Assembly (NCBI GenBank): GCA_964415365.1
Contig: CAYPYW010000009.1
Location: 25,224 to 89,223, forward strand
Length of the DNA: 64,000 nt
Direction: 5' to 3'
Origin: Hydromicrobium sp964415365
GTDB lineage: Bacteria > Actinomycetota > Humimicrobiia > Humimicrobiales > Humimicrobiaceae
Notes under the pieces: model-generated
Told to the model about the DNA's origin: nothing
Databases searched by the model: none
What the model saw: only the letters and a program-made list of their open reading frames with translations
Program-made: the position numbers and the translations under genes
Part shown: positions 52,469 to 60,623 of the stretch, piece by piece
How the letters are laid out: the number at the start of each line of letters is the position of its first letter
Position numbering within the stretch: the first letter of the stretch is position 1

Positions 52469-53743
52469 TTACTCTTTCTCAAAAATAGGATTTGGTACAG
52501 AGTCAATGGCTTGGACTACTTCATCTATTGCGCTCGATCCTTCTGTGATGAGTCTAATCGAATAAGTATCCATTGTTGATTGCCATTCTCCTCCTAACCA
52601 ATCAGACCAGTCAAAGCATATAGTACGTCCTTCCAGGAGATTAGCCATTTCTTTTTGAAGATCAGTACTATAATTATCAACTGGAAAACCAACAACAGGT
52701 GATAATCTACCAGCATTATTTAAGTAAGTAGTTTGTTGGTCAGTACTCATAACAAATCTGATAAATTCTTTTGCAGCTTCAATATTTTTTGAATATTTTG
52801 GTATTACTATTCCGGGTACACCTCCAATGACGCCATCTCTTACAGGACCAGGCATTAAGAATACAAGTGTCTCATCGGGATCTACTCCACCGACAGATGG
52901 AATAATAGAAGGTCCAATACTTACGGGGAATTCACTATTAGCCCACATTTCACAACCAAGTGTAAAATCTGTTGGTTCGCTGAAATAACCATTTTCTTGC
53001 AAGGTGCCCATATTCTGAAGTATATTTTTTACTTCATCACTATTGAATGGGGTTTCATCTTTAACAAGCTTGAAGAACAAGTCTTGCCCACCAAACGCAA
53101 CAGTCAAATCTTCAAACAATATCCTACATCCCCATCCTTCAGAATCTGGTACAAATATTGGGGCTTCTACACCATCAATATTTTTTATTTTTTCTAATAA
53201 ATTTAAGAATTCATCCCACGTTTGAGGCGCTTGGAGATTATTCTCATCAGCGAATGGCTTTCTAATCATACCAATAGCATTTACATACATACTTTGGGGC
53301 ATAGCATATAATTCACCTGTCTTTAGTGAGTAACCTGCTTCATTGGTCCCGGGTACAAAATTCCATTCCTTTGCAAAATCAGTTAAATCTAATATATGTC
53401 CTTGTTCACCCATTTCTCTAAATATTCCCATCCATGCAGTAAAAATGACATCAATGTTGGATTCTCCAGCTTCAAACATAGGTGTTAAGGTAGAAGTTAA
53501 TTCTGTAATTCTTAACATTTGATGTTCAATTTTGGCACCAGTTTCTTCTTCAAATGCATCGAATACTGGCTTAATCATTGAGTATTCTTCTTCTGCCCAG
53601 GGTGTACAAATCGTTATTACTTTGCCTTCTAGAGATTTGGCACCAGTTTCTTCTTTGGCTGCTCCTTCTTTGCAACCTATGCCTGCAAACGACATGACAA
53701 CTGCAAGCAAACCAATGGTCAAAATTATTAAGAATTTCTTCAT
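52469..53743 (-). CDS. Sugar ABC transporter substrate-binding lipoprotein
   Basis: The 424-residue protein has a signal peptide with the lipobox FAGIGC, then the type 1 solute-binding fold of CUT1 importers: VITICTPWAEEEYSMIKPVF, FDAFEEETGAKIE, YAMPQSMYVNAIGMIRKPF and the C-terminal EAAKEFIRFVMSTDQQ. It captures a sugar outside the cell and hands it to the two permeases. GAGGGGTGA precedes the ATG. It resembles the binding protein at 58801, notably in LGGEWQSTMD against VGGEWASTLD. The sugar is unknown. Confidence 0.93.
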   Translation of the reverse strand: MKKFLIILTIGLLAVVMSFAGIGCKEGAAKEETGAKSLEGKVITICTPWAEEEYSMIKPVFDAFEEETGAKIEHQMLRITELTSTLTPMFEAGESNIDVIFTAWMGIFREMGEQGHILDLTDFAKEWNFVPGTNEAGYSLKTGELYAMPQSMYVNAIGMIRKPFADENNLQAPQTWDEFLNLLEKIKNIDGVEAPIFVPDSEGWGCRILFEDLTVAFGGQDLFFKLVKDETPFNSDEVKNILQNMGTLQENGYFSEPTDFTLGCEMWANSEFPVSIGPSIIPSVGGVDPDETLVFLMPGPVRDGVIGGVPGIVIPKYSKNIEAAKEFIRFVMSTDQQTTYLNNAGRLSPVVGFPVDNYSTDLQKEMANLLEGRTICFDWSDWLGGEWQSTMDTYSIRLITEGSSAIDEVVQAIDSVPNPIFEKE

Positions 53744-53859
53744 TTAAATCACCCCTCTCATAAAGATAATCAAAATATGCCACAATGTTGTTGCAATTTT
53801 TTAGGGAAATTGCACCTGCGAGTGTTATTGCTAAAAAAACATCGTTTTATTCTCTGAAA

Positions 53860-53904
53860 TCACCTCCTTATACTTATAATATTTAATGATTTAATATCTT
53901 GCAT
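53860..53904 (-). CDS. Possible 14-residue leader peptide
   Basis: A GGAGGTG ribosome-binding site 3-5 nt before ATG 53904 opens a frame MQDIKSLNIISIRR that stops at TGA 53862-53860. The stop overlaps a second GGAGGTGA. It lies 116 nt before the binding-protein gene in its leader. It may be a regulatory leader, but such a short frame may also be chance. Confidence 0.3.
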   Translation of the reverse strand: MQDIKSLNIISIRR

Positions 53905-54020
53905 ATTCACCTCCTATTTACTTTATTAATATGAATAGTAATGCTATAATTTGAGCAATTTTCCTACTTAATAAATTAACATGTAATTTATTTCAGTATT
54001 GTACAGTTTTATGATGGTTT

Positions 54021-54044
54021 GTTACCGATAACGTTACCGATAAC
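54021..54044. promoter_or_regulatory. Tandem LacI-type operator between divergent sugar genes
   Basis: GTTACCGATAAC occurs twice without a gap (54021-54032 and 54033-54044); the junction contains the palindrome TAACGTTA. The site overlaps the -35 area of the rightward promoter (TATAAT at 54048). On the left a TACAAT (minus strand, 54003-53998) lies 17 nt from it. A bound repressor would thus block both the NIF3 gene and the sugar importer operon. The LacI protein at 55425 is the obvious candidate. Confidence 0.75.
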
Positions 54045-54047
54045 ATG

Positions 54048-54053
54048 TATAAT
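54048..54053 (+). promoter_or_regulatory. -10 element of the NIF3-family gene promoter
   Basis: A perfect TATAAT directly follows the tandem operator; the -35 region would fall inside the operator. The predicted start is about 45 nt before the ATG at 54108. Confidence 0.6.
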
Positions 54054-54107
54054 ATATTACATAGAAATTGAAAAGTCAAACCATACTTTTAATATGAAAG
54101 GATAAAA

Positions 54108-54908
54108 ATGAAAGCTATAGAAATTATGAGGCATTTTCAGAAAGTTGGAACTTGGGTGGATTGGAATAATACTAGTGATCAATTTTTACATGGAGACCCT
54201 GAAATAAAGGTCACTGGTATCGCTGTTTCATGGATTGCGACCAATGATGCGATAATGAAAGCTGGTAAAGCAAAATTAAATTTATTTATTGCACATGAGC
54301 CATCTTTATATGATTTTGATTATAGTACCATTGGTCTGTTCCAGGAATCTTCAGGGGGAAAAAAACTAATAGAAGAGAAGAAAGAAATACTTGATAAATT
54401 TGGAATTACTTTGATGAGATGCCATGATACGTGGGATCTCATGCCTGATTACGGTATATGTGATGAATGGAGTAATTTTTTAGGTTTTGAAACTGAAGAG
54501 CAACCAGTAAAATCATATTATAAAATTTGTTTGGTAAATAGCCTGCCGATTAAAGAATTAAGTAAATTAATCTTGAAGAAAGTCAAATTATTGGGGCAAG
54601 ATTCTATTAAAGTAATTGGAGACATGAATCAGAAAGTAAGGCGAATGGCTATTGGAACTGGAGCTGTTACCATCTTTCCAGAAATGAATAAATTAAGTCC
54701 AGACGTAATTTTAGCTACAGAAGATGGGATGCGACATTGGGATGCTGGGCTTTGGGCATTGGATTTACAAATACCTTTTATAGTTGTAAATCATGCAATT
54801 TCTGAAATTCCTGGAATGAAATCCTTATCAAAGTACTTGCAAAGCAATTTTAGCAATGTGCCAGTAGAATACATTAATACAATATTTCCTTATACCACAT
54901 TGTATTGA
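54108..54908 (+). CDS. NIF3 (DUF34) family metal-binding protein
   Basis: The 266-residue protein has the NIF3 pattern: VTGIAVSWIATNDAIMKAGK, LNLFIAHEPSLYDFD with the metal His, RCHDTWDLMPDYGICDEWSN, and near the C-terminus VILATEDGMRHWDAGLWALD and IPFIVVNHAISEIPGMKSL, holding further His and Glu ligands. NIF3 proteins bind two metal ions and are sometimes called GTP cyclohydrolase type 2, but a general function is not settled. Here the gene is under a LacI-type operator and opposite a sugar importer, which suggests a hydrolytic role on a sugar-derived compound. Confidence 0.82.
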   Translation: MKAIEIMRHFQKVGTWVDWNNTSDQFLHGDPEIKVTGIAVSWIATNDAIMKAGKAKLNLFIAHEPSLYDFDYSTIGLFQESSGGKKLIEEKKEILDKFGITLMRCHDTWDLMPDYGICDEWSNFLGFETEEQPVKSYYKICLVNSLPIKELSKLILKKVKLLGQDSIKVIGDMNQKVRRMAIGTGAVTIFPEMNKLSPDVILATEDGMRHWDAGLWALDLQIPFIVVNHAISEIPGMKSLSKYLQSNFSNVPVEYINTIFPYTTLY

Positions 54909-54982
54909 GATAAAAAATTACAATATAATAAATAAATAATAAAAACAAATACAATCTTTGTTCTTTAAACTCTCAAACGATC

Positions 54983-55234
54983 CTACCAAGGATACCAGCT
55001 TGTAGGCTGATATGTTCCTGTATGACGAAGATTCCTCATCTTTTTTAGTGCTTCTTCAAACTCAGGGTTGTAAGGATAGAGCTTAAAGTATTTTTCCACT
55101 GTCTTCTCAAACTCACTATTCCATATAACTCCCATATCTACTTCTCCTTCACTGGTCTTCTTTGCTGGAGTAGTTGCAGCTGACTTAGAAAGAGGAATTT
55201 TTGGCGGAAGTTCTAAGAGACCAGGGATTGCCCC
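54983..55234 (-). pseudogene. C-terminal gene fragment of unknown family
   Basis: The minus strand is open from 55234 to a TAG at 54985-54983. It reads GAIPGLLELPPKIPLSKSA, then a Thr/Lys/Glu linker, then VIWNSEFEKTVEKYFKLYPY and NPEFEEALKKMRNLRHTG, ending QPTSWYPW. An in-frame TGA blocks the upstream side and no ribosome-binding site is seen. The second half looks like genuine protein, so this is probably the 3' end of a destroyed gene. From the inner ATG (55135) a 50-residue product is possible. Confidence 0.4.
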
Positions 55235-55321
55235 TCAGATTTGTCTATTTAATAATTTATCTCCTTTGTTTTAAATATATATTGATAATATAAGATATTT
55301 AATATATATTTACATAGATGT

Positions 55322-55347
55322 ATGTTATTAATTGTTATTAATAACAT
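55322..55347. promoter_or_regulatory. Operator-like repeat before lacI
   Basis: ATGTTATTAA and TTAATAACAT form a perfect 10-bp inverted repeat around TTGTTA. Within it GTTATTAATAAC (55334-55345) is a 12-bp palindrome of the same GTTAnnnATAAC form as the operators at 54021 and 56669, preceded by a near copy (GTTATTAATT). It is about 78 nt before the LacI start and suggests autoregulation. Confidence 0.6.
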
Positions 55348-55424
55348 GCTTGTAGTTTTTTATTTTAGCTAAATAATCTAATTAACTTATTGAAAAGTTT
55401 TATTTAATTACCTTGATATAAAAG

Positions 55425-56432
55425 ATGACAAATATTTACGAAATAGCAAAGAAAGCTGGTGTCTCTCATATGACTGTTTCAAGATCTTTTAATAATCCTG
55501 AGATGGTCAATAAAAAAACTAGACAAAAAATCATGAAGATTGCAGATGAGCTAAGTTATAGACCTAGTTTGATTGCAAAAAGCATGAGAACTAAAAGAAC
55601 TAATTATATTGGATTAATTCTCCCAGATATTATAAATCCATTCTTTCCTGAGATTGTCAGAGGTGTAGATGATTGTGCTAGAAAAAATGAATATAACGTG
55701 ATTTTAGTAAATACAGATAACGATTATGAAATTGAAACCTCATCAATGTATATGTTTATAAATAGGGGTGTGGATGGCATAATATTAAGTGGTATCGCCG
55801 GGGGAAAAAAAGATAAAGAATTCATAAAAAAAATTATTAGTCGAAAAATTCCTGTTATTTTGATAGACAGGTATATTCCAGATATAAATTGTGCTTATGT
55901 CATTACTGATAATTTTAAAGCGGCATATAATGTCACTAGGTATCTCATTGGTTTAGGCCATAAAAAGATTGGAGTTATTTCCTCACCTCAAAAAATAAAA
56001 ATTTTTCAAGATAGATTAAAAGGATTTAAGCAAGCACTTACGGATTATAGGTTATCATATAAAAACAATTATGTAGTTGAAGGTGAGGAGAGCATAGAAA
56101 GTGGCTATATTTCTATGAGGGAGTTACTCAAAACTAGTAATAAAATAACAGCTGTTTTTGCTATGTGCGATTTTATAGCTTTTGGAGTTTATAAGTATTT
56201 AAAAGAAAATGATATAAGAATCCCTGAAGATATTTCTGTGATAAGCATAGATGATATTTATACTTCTTCAATAATAACTCCACCTTTGACTACTATGGCC
56301 CAGAAAAAATATGAAATGGGCTTTAGGGCTGTGGAAATTTTAATTAATAGTATTACAGGAAATAAGAATATAAAGAAAAACATAATCTTGGAAGCAGAGT
56401 TAATGGAAAGAGGTTCCTGCAGGAGGATATAA
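55425..56432 (+). CDS. LacI-family transcriptional regulator
   Basis: The 335-residue protein has the LacI helix-turn-helix and hinge (TNIYEIAKKAGVSHMTVSRS, then NKKTRQKIMKIADELSYRPS) and the periplasmic-binding-protein-like sensor domain: GLILPDIINPFFPEIVRGVD, DGIILSGIA, VILIDRYIP, LGHKKIGVIS and FAMCDFIAFGVYKYL. It lies amid sugar transport and catabolism genes with three tandem operator-like sites nearby and should repress them until a sugar effector binds. It has no clear ribosome-binding site. Confidence 0.93.
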   Translation: MTNIYEIAKKAGVSHMTVSRSFNNPEMVNKKTRQKIMKIADELSYRPSLIAKSMRTKRTNYIGLILPDIINPFFPEIVRGVDDCARKNEYNVILVNTDNDYEIETSSMYMFINRGVDGIILSGIAGGKKDKEFIKKIISRKIPVILIDRYIPDINCAYVITDNFKAAYNVTRYLIGLGHKKIGVISSPQKIKIFQDRLKGFKQALTDYRLSYKNNYVVEGEESIESGYISMRELLKTSNKITAVFAMCDFIAFGVYKYLKENDIRIPEDISVISIDDIYTSSIITPPLTTMAQKKYEMGFRAVEILINSITGNKNIKKNIILEAELMERGSCRRI

Positions 56433-56831
56433 GTATCAAGAAATTTAGTTAAGGCTTATAATCTTTTCAGACATTGAATTCTTTTTATCTCTCCAGCAAT
56501 ATAGTATCTAACTAGTCTTTTTACTTCTCAGTCTATAAATTTCTTATGTAATGACTCATAATCTATAGCCAGTTCTTTTGGTCATAGATTATAGCTTTAG
56601 TATGTACTTTTAGTTTCAAATAACAAAAGTAAGTTGAAGACTTGACAGAAATGTCTTTTTATATTATGGTTATCTATAACTGTTATAGATAACAATATTA
56701 TAAGTAGTACTATTAAAAGCAAGAGATGGAAAAATTTTGATTTAATTAAGATGATTTTAATAAGTCTAAGAAAAGTTCTTTACTAATTAATTACTATAAA
56801 AAGATCAGACAAATTAAGTTGTAAATTTAAT
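56433..56831. other. Intergenic region with hairpin, promoter and operator
   Basis: Beyond lacI, ATAATCTAT (56558-56566) and ATAGATTAT (56584-56592) form a hairpin that could end lacI transcription. The next 100 nt hold the promoter and operator of the oxidoreductase gene, listed separately. No gene is supported. Confidence 0.5.
56642..56693 (+). promoter_or_regulatory. Promoter and tandem LacI-type operator before the oxidoreductase gene
   Basis: TTGACA at 56642-56647 with TATGGT at 56665-56670 (17-nt spacer) is a likely promoter. GTTATCTATAAC (56669-56680), T, GTTATAGATAAC (56682-56693) is a perfect inverted repeat starting at the -10. The half sites match the GTTAnnnATAAC form seen at 54021 and 55334. 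The gene starts about 140 nt downstream. Confidence 0.65.
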
Positions 56832-58013
56832 ATGAGGATAAGTGATAAAGAAATAAAAAAAGTTGGTATAGGCATAATAGGAGCAGGTAGTGTAGCGGAA
56901 ATTGCTCATTTTCCCTCTATAGCTCAAATTTCGGAAGCTGAACTTATAGCAGTATGCGATACTGTAGGTGAGTATAGAAAAAAAGCAGTTAAAAAATGGA
57001 AGGCCAAAGCAGATTATAGGGACTATCAAAGAATGATAGCAAGAGATGATATTGATCTAGTAATAATTGCGACTCCTAATCTTTACCACCATGAGCAAGC
57101 TATAGCTTGTGCCCAGGCAGGAAAACATGTGATTATTGAAAAACCCTTTACTGTAACCAATTACCAAGCCTGGGATATTGTAAATAATGCTAAAAAATAC
57201 AATACAAAAGTAATGGTAGGATGTAACTACCGTTTCTGGGAGCAGCACTTAATTGCTAAGGAGCTTATTAACCGAAAAATAATAGGAGAGCTAAAGATGG
57301 GTAGCTCCAAATCTCATGAGTCTTGGGACCTTTACCATGAGATGGTATCCTACACTAAATTTAGATCTAACCCTAAATTAGCAGGTGCAGGAGCACTTTT
57401 TGATCTAGGCTCCCATATGGTAGATCTTCTATTGTGGTTTATGGGCAAAAATCCCAAAAGGGTGTGTGGTATAGCAAAAAATGTAGCCAGACCCAAAAAG
57501 TATACTGTTCTCGATGACTGCGTTTATATCCAGATAGAGTTTGAAGACAATTGCTATGGTATGGTGGACTTAAATCGCTTTTCTGCTGCAGTAACTCAAG
57601 GTTGTGAGCTATTGGGCACTGAAGGAACTATCCTTACTAGCTCCGAAGCACAAAACCCTTACCAGTCAGCACCTATGGCTATTTACATAGATAGAGATTA
57701 TAACTGGGAAGAACTTCCTGATATTATAAAAGATTATCGCTATCCTCAGATTTTTTGGGCTACAGATAATGTAACCAAACCGGTACAAAAAAGATGGGTA
57801 TCTATTTATCCTCCCAGAGGATGGGCTTATAAGAAAATGATCCAGCATTTCATAGAATGTATTGTTTGTAACAAAGAACCGGTAATCAAGATGGAAGATG
57901 GAGCCAAAGATATGGAGGTGCTATGTGCGGTATTTAAATCTATGGAAGAGGATGGCTGGGTGGATTTGCCGTTAAAGGAAGAGGTAGTTCCAACATATTT
58001 TAATAAAAGCTAA
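56832..58013 (+). CDS. Gfo/Idh/MocA family oxidoreductase
   Basis: The 393-residue NAD(P)-dependent enzyme has the Rossmann start VGIGIIGAGSVAEIAHFPSI, AVCDTVGEYRKKAVKKW, VIIATPNLYHHEQAIACAQA, the EKPF motif (HVIIEKPFTV) with the catalytic Lys, and GGALFDLGSHMVDLL-like GAGALFDLGSHMVDLLLWFM with the His used in catalysis. It oxidises or reduces a sugar, sugar acid or inositol. The adjacent isomerase and importer genes indicate sugar breakdown. It directly precedes the SIS-domain gene with no gap. Confidence 0.92.
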   Translation: MRISDKEIKKVGIGIIGAGSVAEIAHFPSIAQISEAELIAVCDTVGEYRKKAVKKWKAKADYRDYQRMIARDDIDLVIIATPNLYHHEQAIACAQAGKHVIIEKPFTVTNYQAWDIVNNAKKYNTKVMVGCNYRFWEQHLIAKELINRKIIGELKMGSSKSHESWDLYHEMVSYTKFRSNPKLAGAGALFDLGSHMVDLLLWFMGKNPKRVCGIAKNVARPKKYTVLDDCVYIQIEFEDNCYGMVDLNRFSAAVTQGCELLGTEGTILTSSEAQNPYQSAPMAIYIDRDYNWEELPDIIKDYRYPQIFWATDNVTKPVQKRWVSIYPPRGWAYKKMIQHFIECIVCNKEPVIKMEDGAKDMEVLCAVFKSMEEDGWVDLPLKEEVVPTYFNKS

Positions 58014-58667
58014 ATGCAGAGATTGGGTATGGTAAGTTACAATCTAAAGATGAGCACACATTTAAATAAAGATAAAATAATATCTTATGCAAAGAGTATT
58101 ATAAAAAAGGAAATTGGTGGCATAAAGGGATTACTTGATTATATTGATAGCAATTTTGTTAAAGCCGTTTATACTATTTTGGATTGTAATGGAAAAGTTA
58201 TCATAATAGGTGTTGGAAAATCTGGACATGTAGGTAAAAAGATTGCTGCTTCTATGTCATCAACAGGAACACCTTCTTTTTTTGTTCACGGTGACGAAGC
58301 GCTACATGGTGATTTAGGAATGGTTGAGAAAAAAGATATAGTTATAGTATTATCTAATTCAGGAGAGACAAGAGAAGTATTAAGCTGCTTTCCAACGCTG
58401 GAAAAAATTAAGTGTAGGATAATTTCAGTTACTTCTAATCCAGATTCAACCATAGCTAAAAATAGCCATATCCATATTTGTATAGGAAAGTTAAAAGAGG
58501 CAGACCACCTAAACTTGGCTCCAACAACAAGCTCAACTGCAATCTTAGTTATGGGTGATACGCTAGCAGTAATAGTATCTTACTTAAAAGAGTTTAAAAA
58601 AGAAGATTTTGCTTTATATCATCCTGGTGGAGCTTTAGGTAAAGATCTTACAGGGAAAGAAATATAA
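58014..58667 (+). CDS. SIS-domain sugar-phosphate isomerase (KdsD/GutQ-like)
   Basis: The 217-residue protein has the SIS fold with KVIIIGVGKSGHVGKKIAAS, STGTPSFFVHGDEALHGDLG, VIVLSNSGETREVLSC, ADHLNLAPTTSSTAILVMGD and ALYHPGGALGKDL. These are the arabinose-5-phosphate isomerase motifs (KdsD, GutQ), but the C-terminal CBS pair is absent, so it is the short form. ATG 58014 abuts the oxidoreductase stop; ATG 58050 is an equally possible start. It probably isomerises the sugar phosphate made in this pathway. Confidence 0.87.
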   Translation: MQRLGMVSYNLKMSTHLNKDKIISYAKSIIKKEIGGIKGLLDYIDSNFVKAVYTILDCNGKVIIIGVGKSGHVGKKIAASMSSTGTPSFFVHGDEALHGDLGMVEKKDIVIVLSNSGETREVLSCFPTLEKIKCRIISVTSNPDSTIAKNSHIHICIGKLKEADHLNLAPTTSSTAILVMGDTLAVIVSYLKEFKKEDFALYHPGGALGKDLTGKEI

Positions 58668-58696
58668 AAGAAATATAAAAAAGAGAGGAGGTATTT

Positions 58697-58738
58697 ATGA
58701 ATAAAAATGAGATTTGTTTTTGGTTAGGCTTACGGTGA
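58697..58738 (+). CDS. Possible 13-residue leader peptide before the second binding protein
   Basis: GAGGAGGT stands about 5 nt before ATG 58697, and the frame MNKNEICFWLGLR ends at TGA 58736-58738. The 5' arm of a 12-bp hairpin lies inside the frame, so its translation would affect RNA folding ahead of the binding-protein gene. The strong ribosome-binding site makes it more credible than most short frames. Confidence 0.4.
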   Translation: MNKNEICFWLGLR

Positions 58739-58758
58739 AGCTTTTTAAAACAAATCTC
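58709..58758 (+). promoter_or_regulatory. Hairpin overlapping the short leader frame
   Basis: GAGATTTGTTTT (58709-58720) and AAAACAAATCTC (58747-58758) pair perfectly over 12 bp with a 26-nt loop. It lies between the isomerase and binding-protein genes and could act as attenuator, processing site or stabiliser. Confidence 0.55.
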
Positions 58759-58800
58759 TAAAATGTTCTAGTAAATTATAAAGTTTAGAAGGAGAAAGAA

Positions 58801-60147
58801 ATGAAAAAATTAGTTATCGGGGTAGTGGTAGTTATTTTTACTGTTTCTCTCGTTTTTATGGGTGTTGGTTGTAAACAACAAGCTGCACCAGAAACAGCAG
58901 CAGAGACCACGGCAGTAGAAACAACAGCAGCAGAGACCACGGCAGTAGAAACAACAGCAGTGGAAGCTAAAGAAATACGTCTAATGATAGCTGACACTCC
59001 AGAAGAAACACCAAAACTTTATGCTCAAACTCAAGAGTATGAAGCTGAAACGGGTAATAAAATAGTATGGGTAACTATTGCACCTGATCCCGGAGAAATT
59101 TCATCATCAGTAGTTCCAGCTTTTGAATCAGAAACTACTCCAGGTGATATTTTGATGATACCTTTTCTTGGTCTTTTGAGAGGCTTTGCGGAGAATGATT
59201 ATCTTGCAAATATGAGTGACTTAGGAGCTGCAATAGATGAAGAGCTGGGTTGGGCTTCTGGTATGCTAGAGACTGGTACATTACCTGGAACTGATAATGT
59301 ATACGCTTTGCCACAAACTGCTTATGTTAATTCTGTAGGATTATATAGAATGTCATTCATTGCAGATAATGGAATAGAAATTCCAAGTACAATTACCTGG
59401 GACGATTTTCTTAGTTTATGTTCAGAATTAAAGGATCTCACAGGCAATCCTCCAATTTCGATGGCTGGTGTTTATGGTACTCGTTTGGCGGCTGAACATA
59501 TGATTTGTGCTTTTGCTGGTAAGGATGCATGGAATGATTTTACTTTTGGTAAGATTAAAGCTAGCGATCCTGCAATAAAAGAAGCACTGGAAAAACTTGC
59601 CACCTTAAGAGATGAGGGATATGTAACTGATCCTATGAAAGAACCAGAAATGGTTTGGGGATGGTGGAATGGAGATAATCCAGTGGGTTTACGACAACCA
59701 GGTATGGTTGGAGTATTAGGTCCTGATGTAAGCAGAGAAGATGCTTATAAAGACCAAGGTTACTTTGTTATTAGTGGTAAAGAAGGTCTGCCAGATGCAT
59801 ATTGTGGTGCTCTGACCTTTGCTGCTATTCCAGCATATTCGCCAGTTATCCAGGAGGCAGAAGATTTTCTCAAATGGCTCGCTGCACCTGATAAATTTGC
59901 AGAACGTGCCGAAGCAGGAGATATTCCTGTTATAAACATAGGAGTAGAGAATTTAAATCCAGAGACTGCAAGGATATTGGATGCCTTAGGAGGAGCTGAA
60001 TTCCGTTTTGATATAAGCGATATGGTAGGTGGAGAGTGGGCATCTACACTAGACCAGCAGGTTGAATTGCTGCTTATCAATGGTACTGATTATCTAGACC
60101 AGGCAATAGAGACAATTGATGGAGTTACTAATCCTTTCTCACAATAG
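58801..60147 (+). CDS. Sugar ABC transporter substrate-binding lipoprotein
   Basis: The 448-residue protein has a signal peptide with the lipobox VFMGVGC, a linker of ETTAVETTAA repeats that holds the domain off the membrane, and the CUT1 solute-binding fold (IRLMIADTPEETPKLYAQTQ, YALPQTAYVNSVGLYRMSFI, VGLRQPGMVGVLGPDVS, VGGEWASTLDQQVELLLING). AGAAGGAGA precedes the ATG. It is a paralogue of the binding protein at 52469 but not a recent copy. The substrate is probably the sugar handled by the neighbouring isomerase and oxidoreductase. Confidence 0.93.
   Translation: MKKLVIGVVVVIFTVSLVFMGVGCKQQAAPETAAETTAVETTAAETTAVETTAVEAKEIRLMIADTPEETPKLYAQTQEYEAETGNKIVWVTIAPDPGEISSSVVPAFESETTPGDILMIPFLGLLRGFAENDYLANMSDLGAAIDEELGWASGMLETGTLPGTDNVYALPQTAYVNSVGLYRMSFIADNGIEIPSTITWDDFLSLCSELKDLTGNPPISMAGVYGTRLAAEHMICAFAGKDAWNDFTFGKIKASDPAIKEALEKLATLRDEGYVTDPMKEPEMVWGWWNGDNPVGLRQPGMVGVLGPDVSREDAYKDQGYFVISGKEGLPDAYCGALTFAAIPAYSPVIQEAEDFLKWLAAPDKFAERAEAGDIPVINIGVENLNPETARILDALGGAEFRFDISDMVGGEWASTLDQQVELLLINGTDYLDQAIETIDGVTNPFSQ
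58897..58956 (+). repeat. Two perfect 30-nt tandem repeats in the lipoprotein linker
   Basis: Two identical 30-nt units (58897-58926 and 58927-58956) encode the Ala/Glu/Thr/Val linker (AAETTAVETT twice). Identity at every base, including silent positions, indicates recent duplication and possible length variation. Confidence 0.8.
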
Positions 60148-60623
60148 AAATTAGCAATTTTTTGGGAAAAATATCTCAAAAATTAGTTCAATTTCTTGTT
60201 GGATAAAGAGTTAGAATGTCATTTGTTGTGAGATATAATAGGGTAGCATCTTCACTCATCATTTGTGGGTGAGGATGCTACCAGAGATGTAGTAAAATTG
60301 ATTCTTTTACTGTAGTGGTAGATATTTTGTAATAGTAAATTCTTAAGGCAAAAAAATTCTTTCAGAATGTTTGAGCCTGTGTTGAAGTTTAAAATACCTA
60401 CCTTTTAGAGAGCTGCTTAAGTGGAAATTGGAGATAATGTACTTTTTGGTTTTAGAGGGAATTTTAGAGAGTAAAATTGAGAAACATTCTGCAACTCTTT
60501 AAATTTAAGAGTCATCAGAGAATATAAAAGTTTCTCATATAAATTGGTATTTTTAGTGATAAAAGCTAGCAGTTGCTGTAAAATTGAGCAAGTTTACGTG
60601 AATTGTGGAAAGAGGTTATAGTG
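60148..60623. other. Intergenic region between binding-protein and permease genes
   Basis: No gene is supported in 476 nt. Its main element is a strong hairpin at 60242-60282, listed separately. The rest is AT-rich, without a convincing promoter. Confidence 0.5.
60242..60282 (+). promoter_or_regulatory. Strong hairpin after the binding-protein gene
   Basis: GGTAGCATC (60242-60250) and GATGCTACC (60274-60282) form a 9-bp perfect stem that extends inward with TTCAC against GGTGA. No T tract follows, so it resembles an RNA-stabilising or partial terminator hairpin like that at 52341-52390. Confidence 0.6.
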
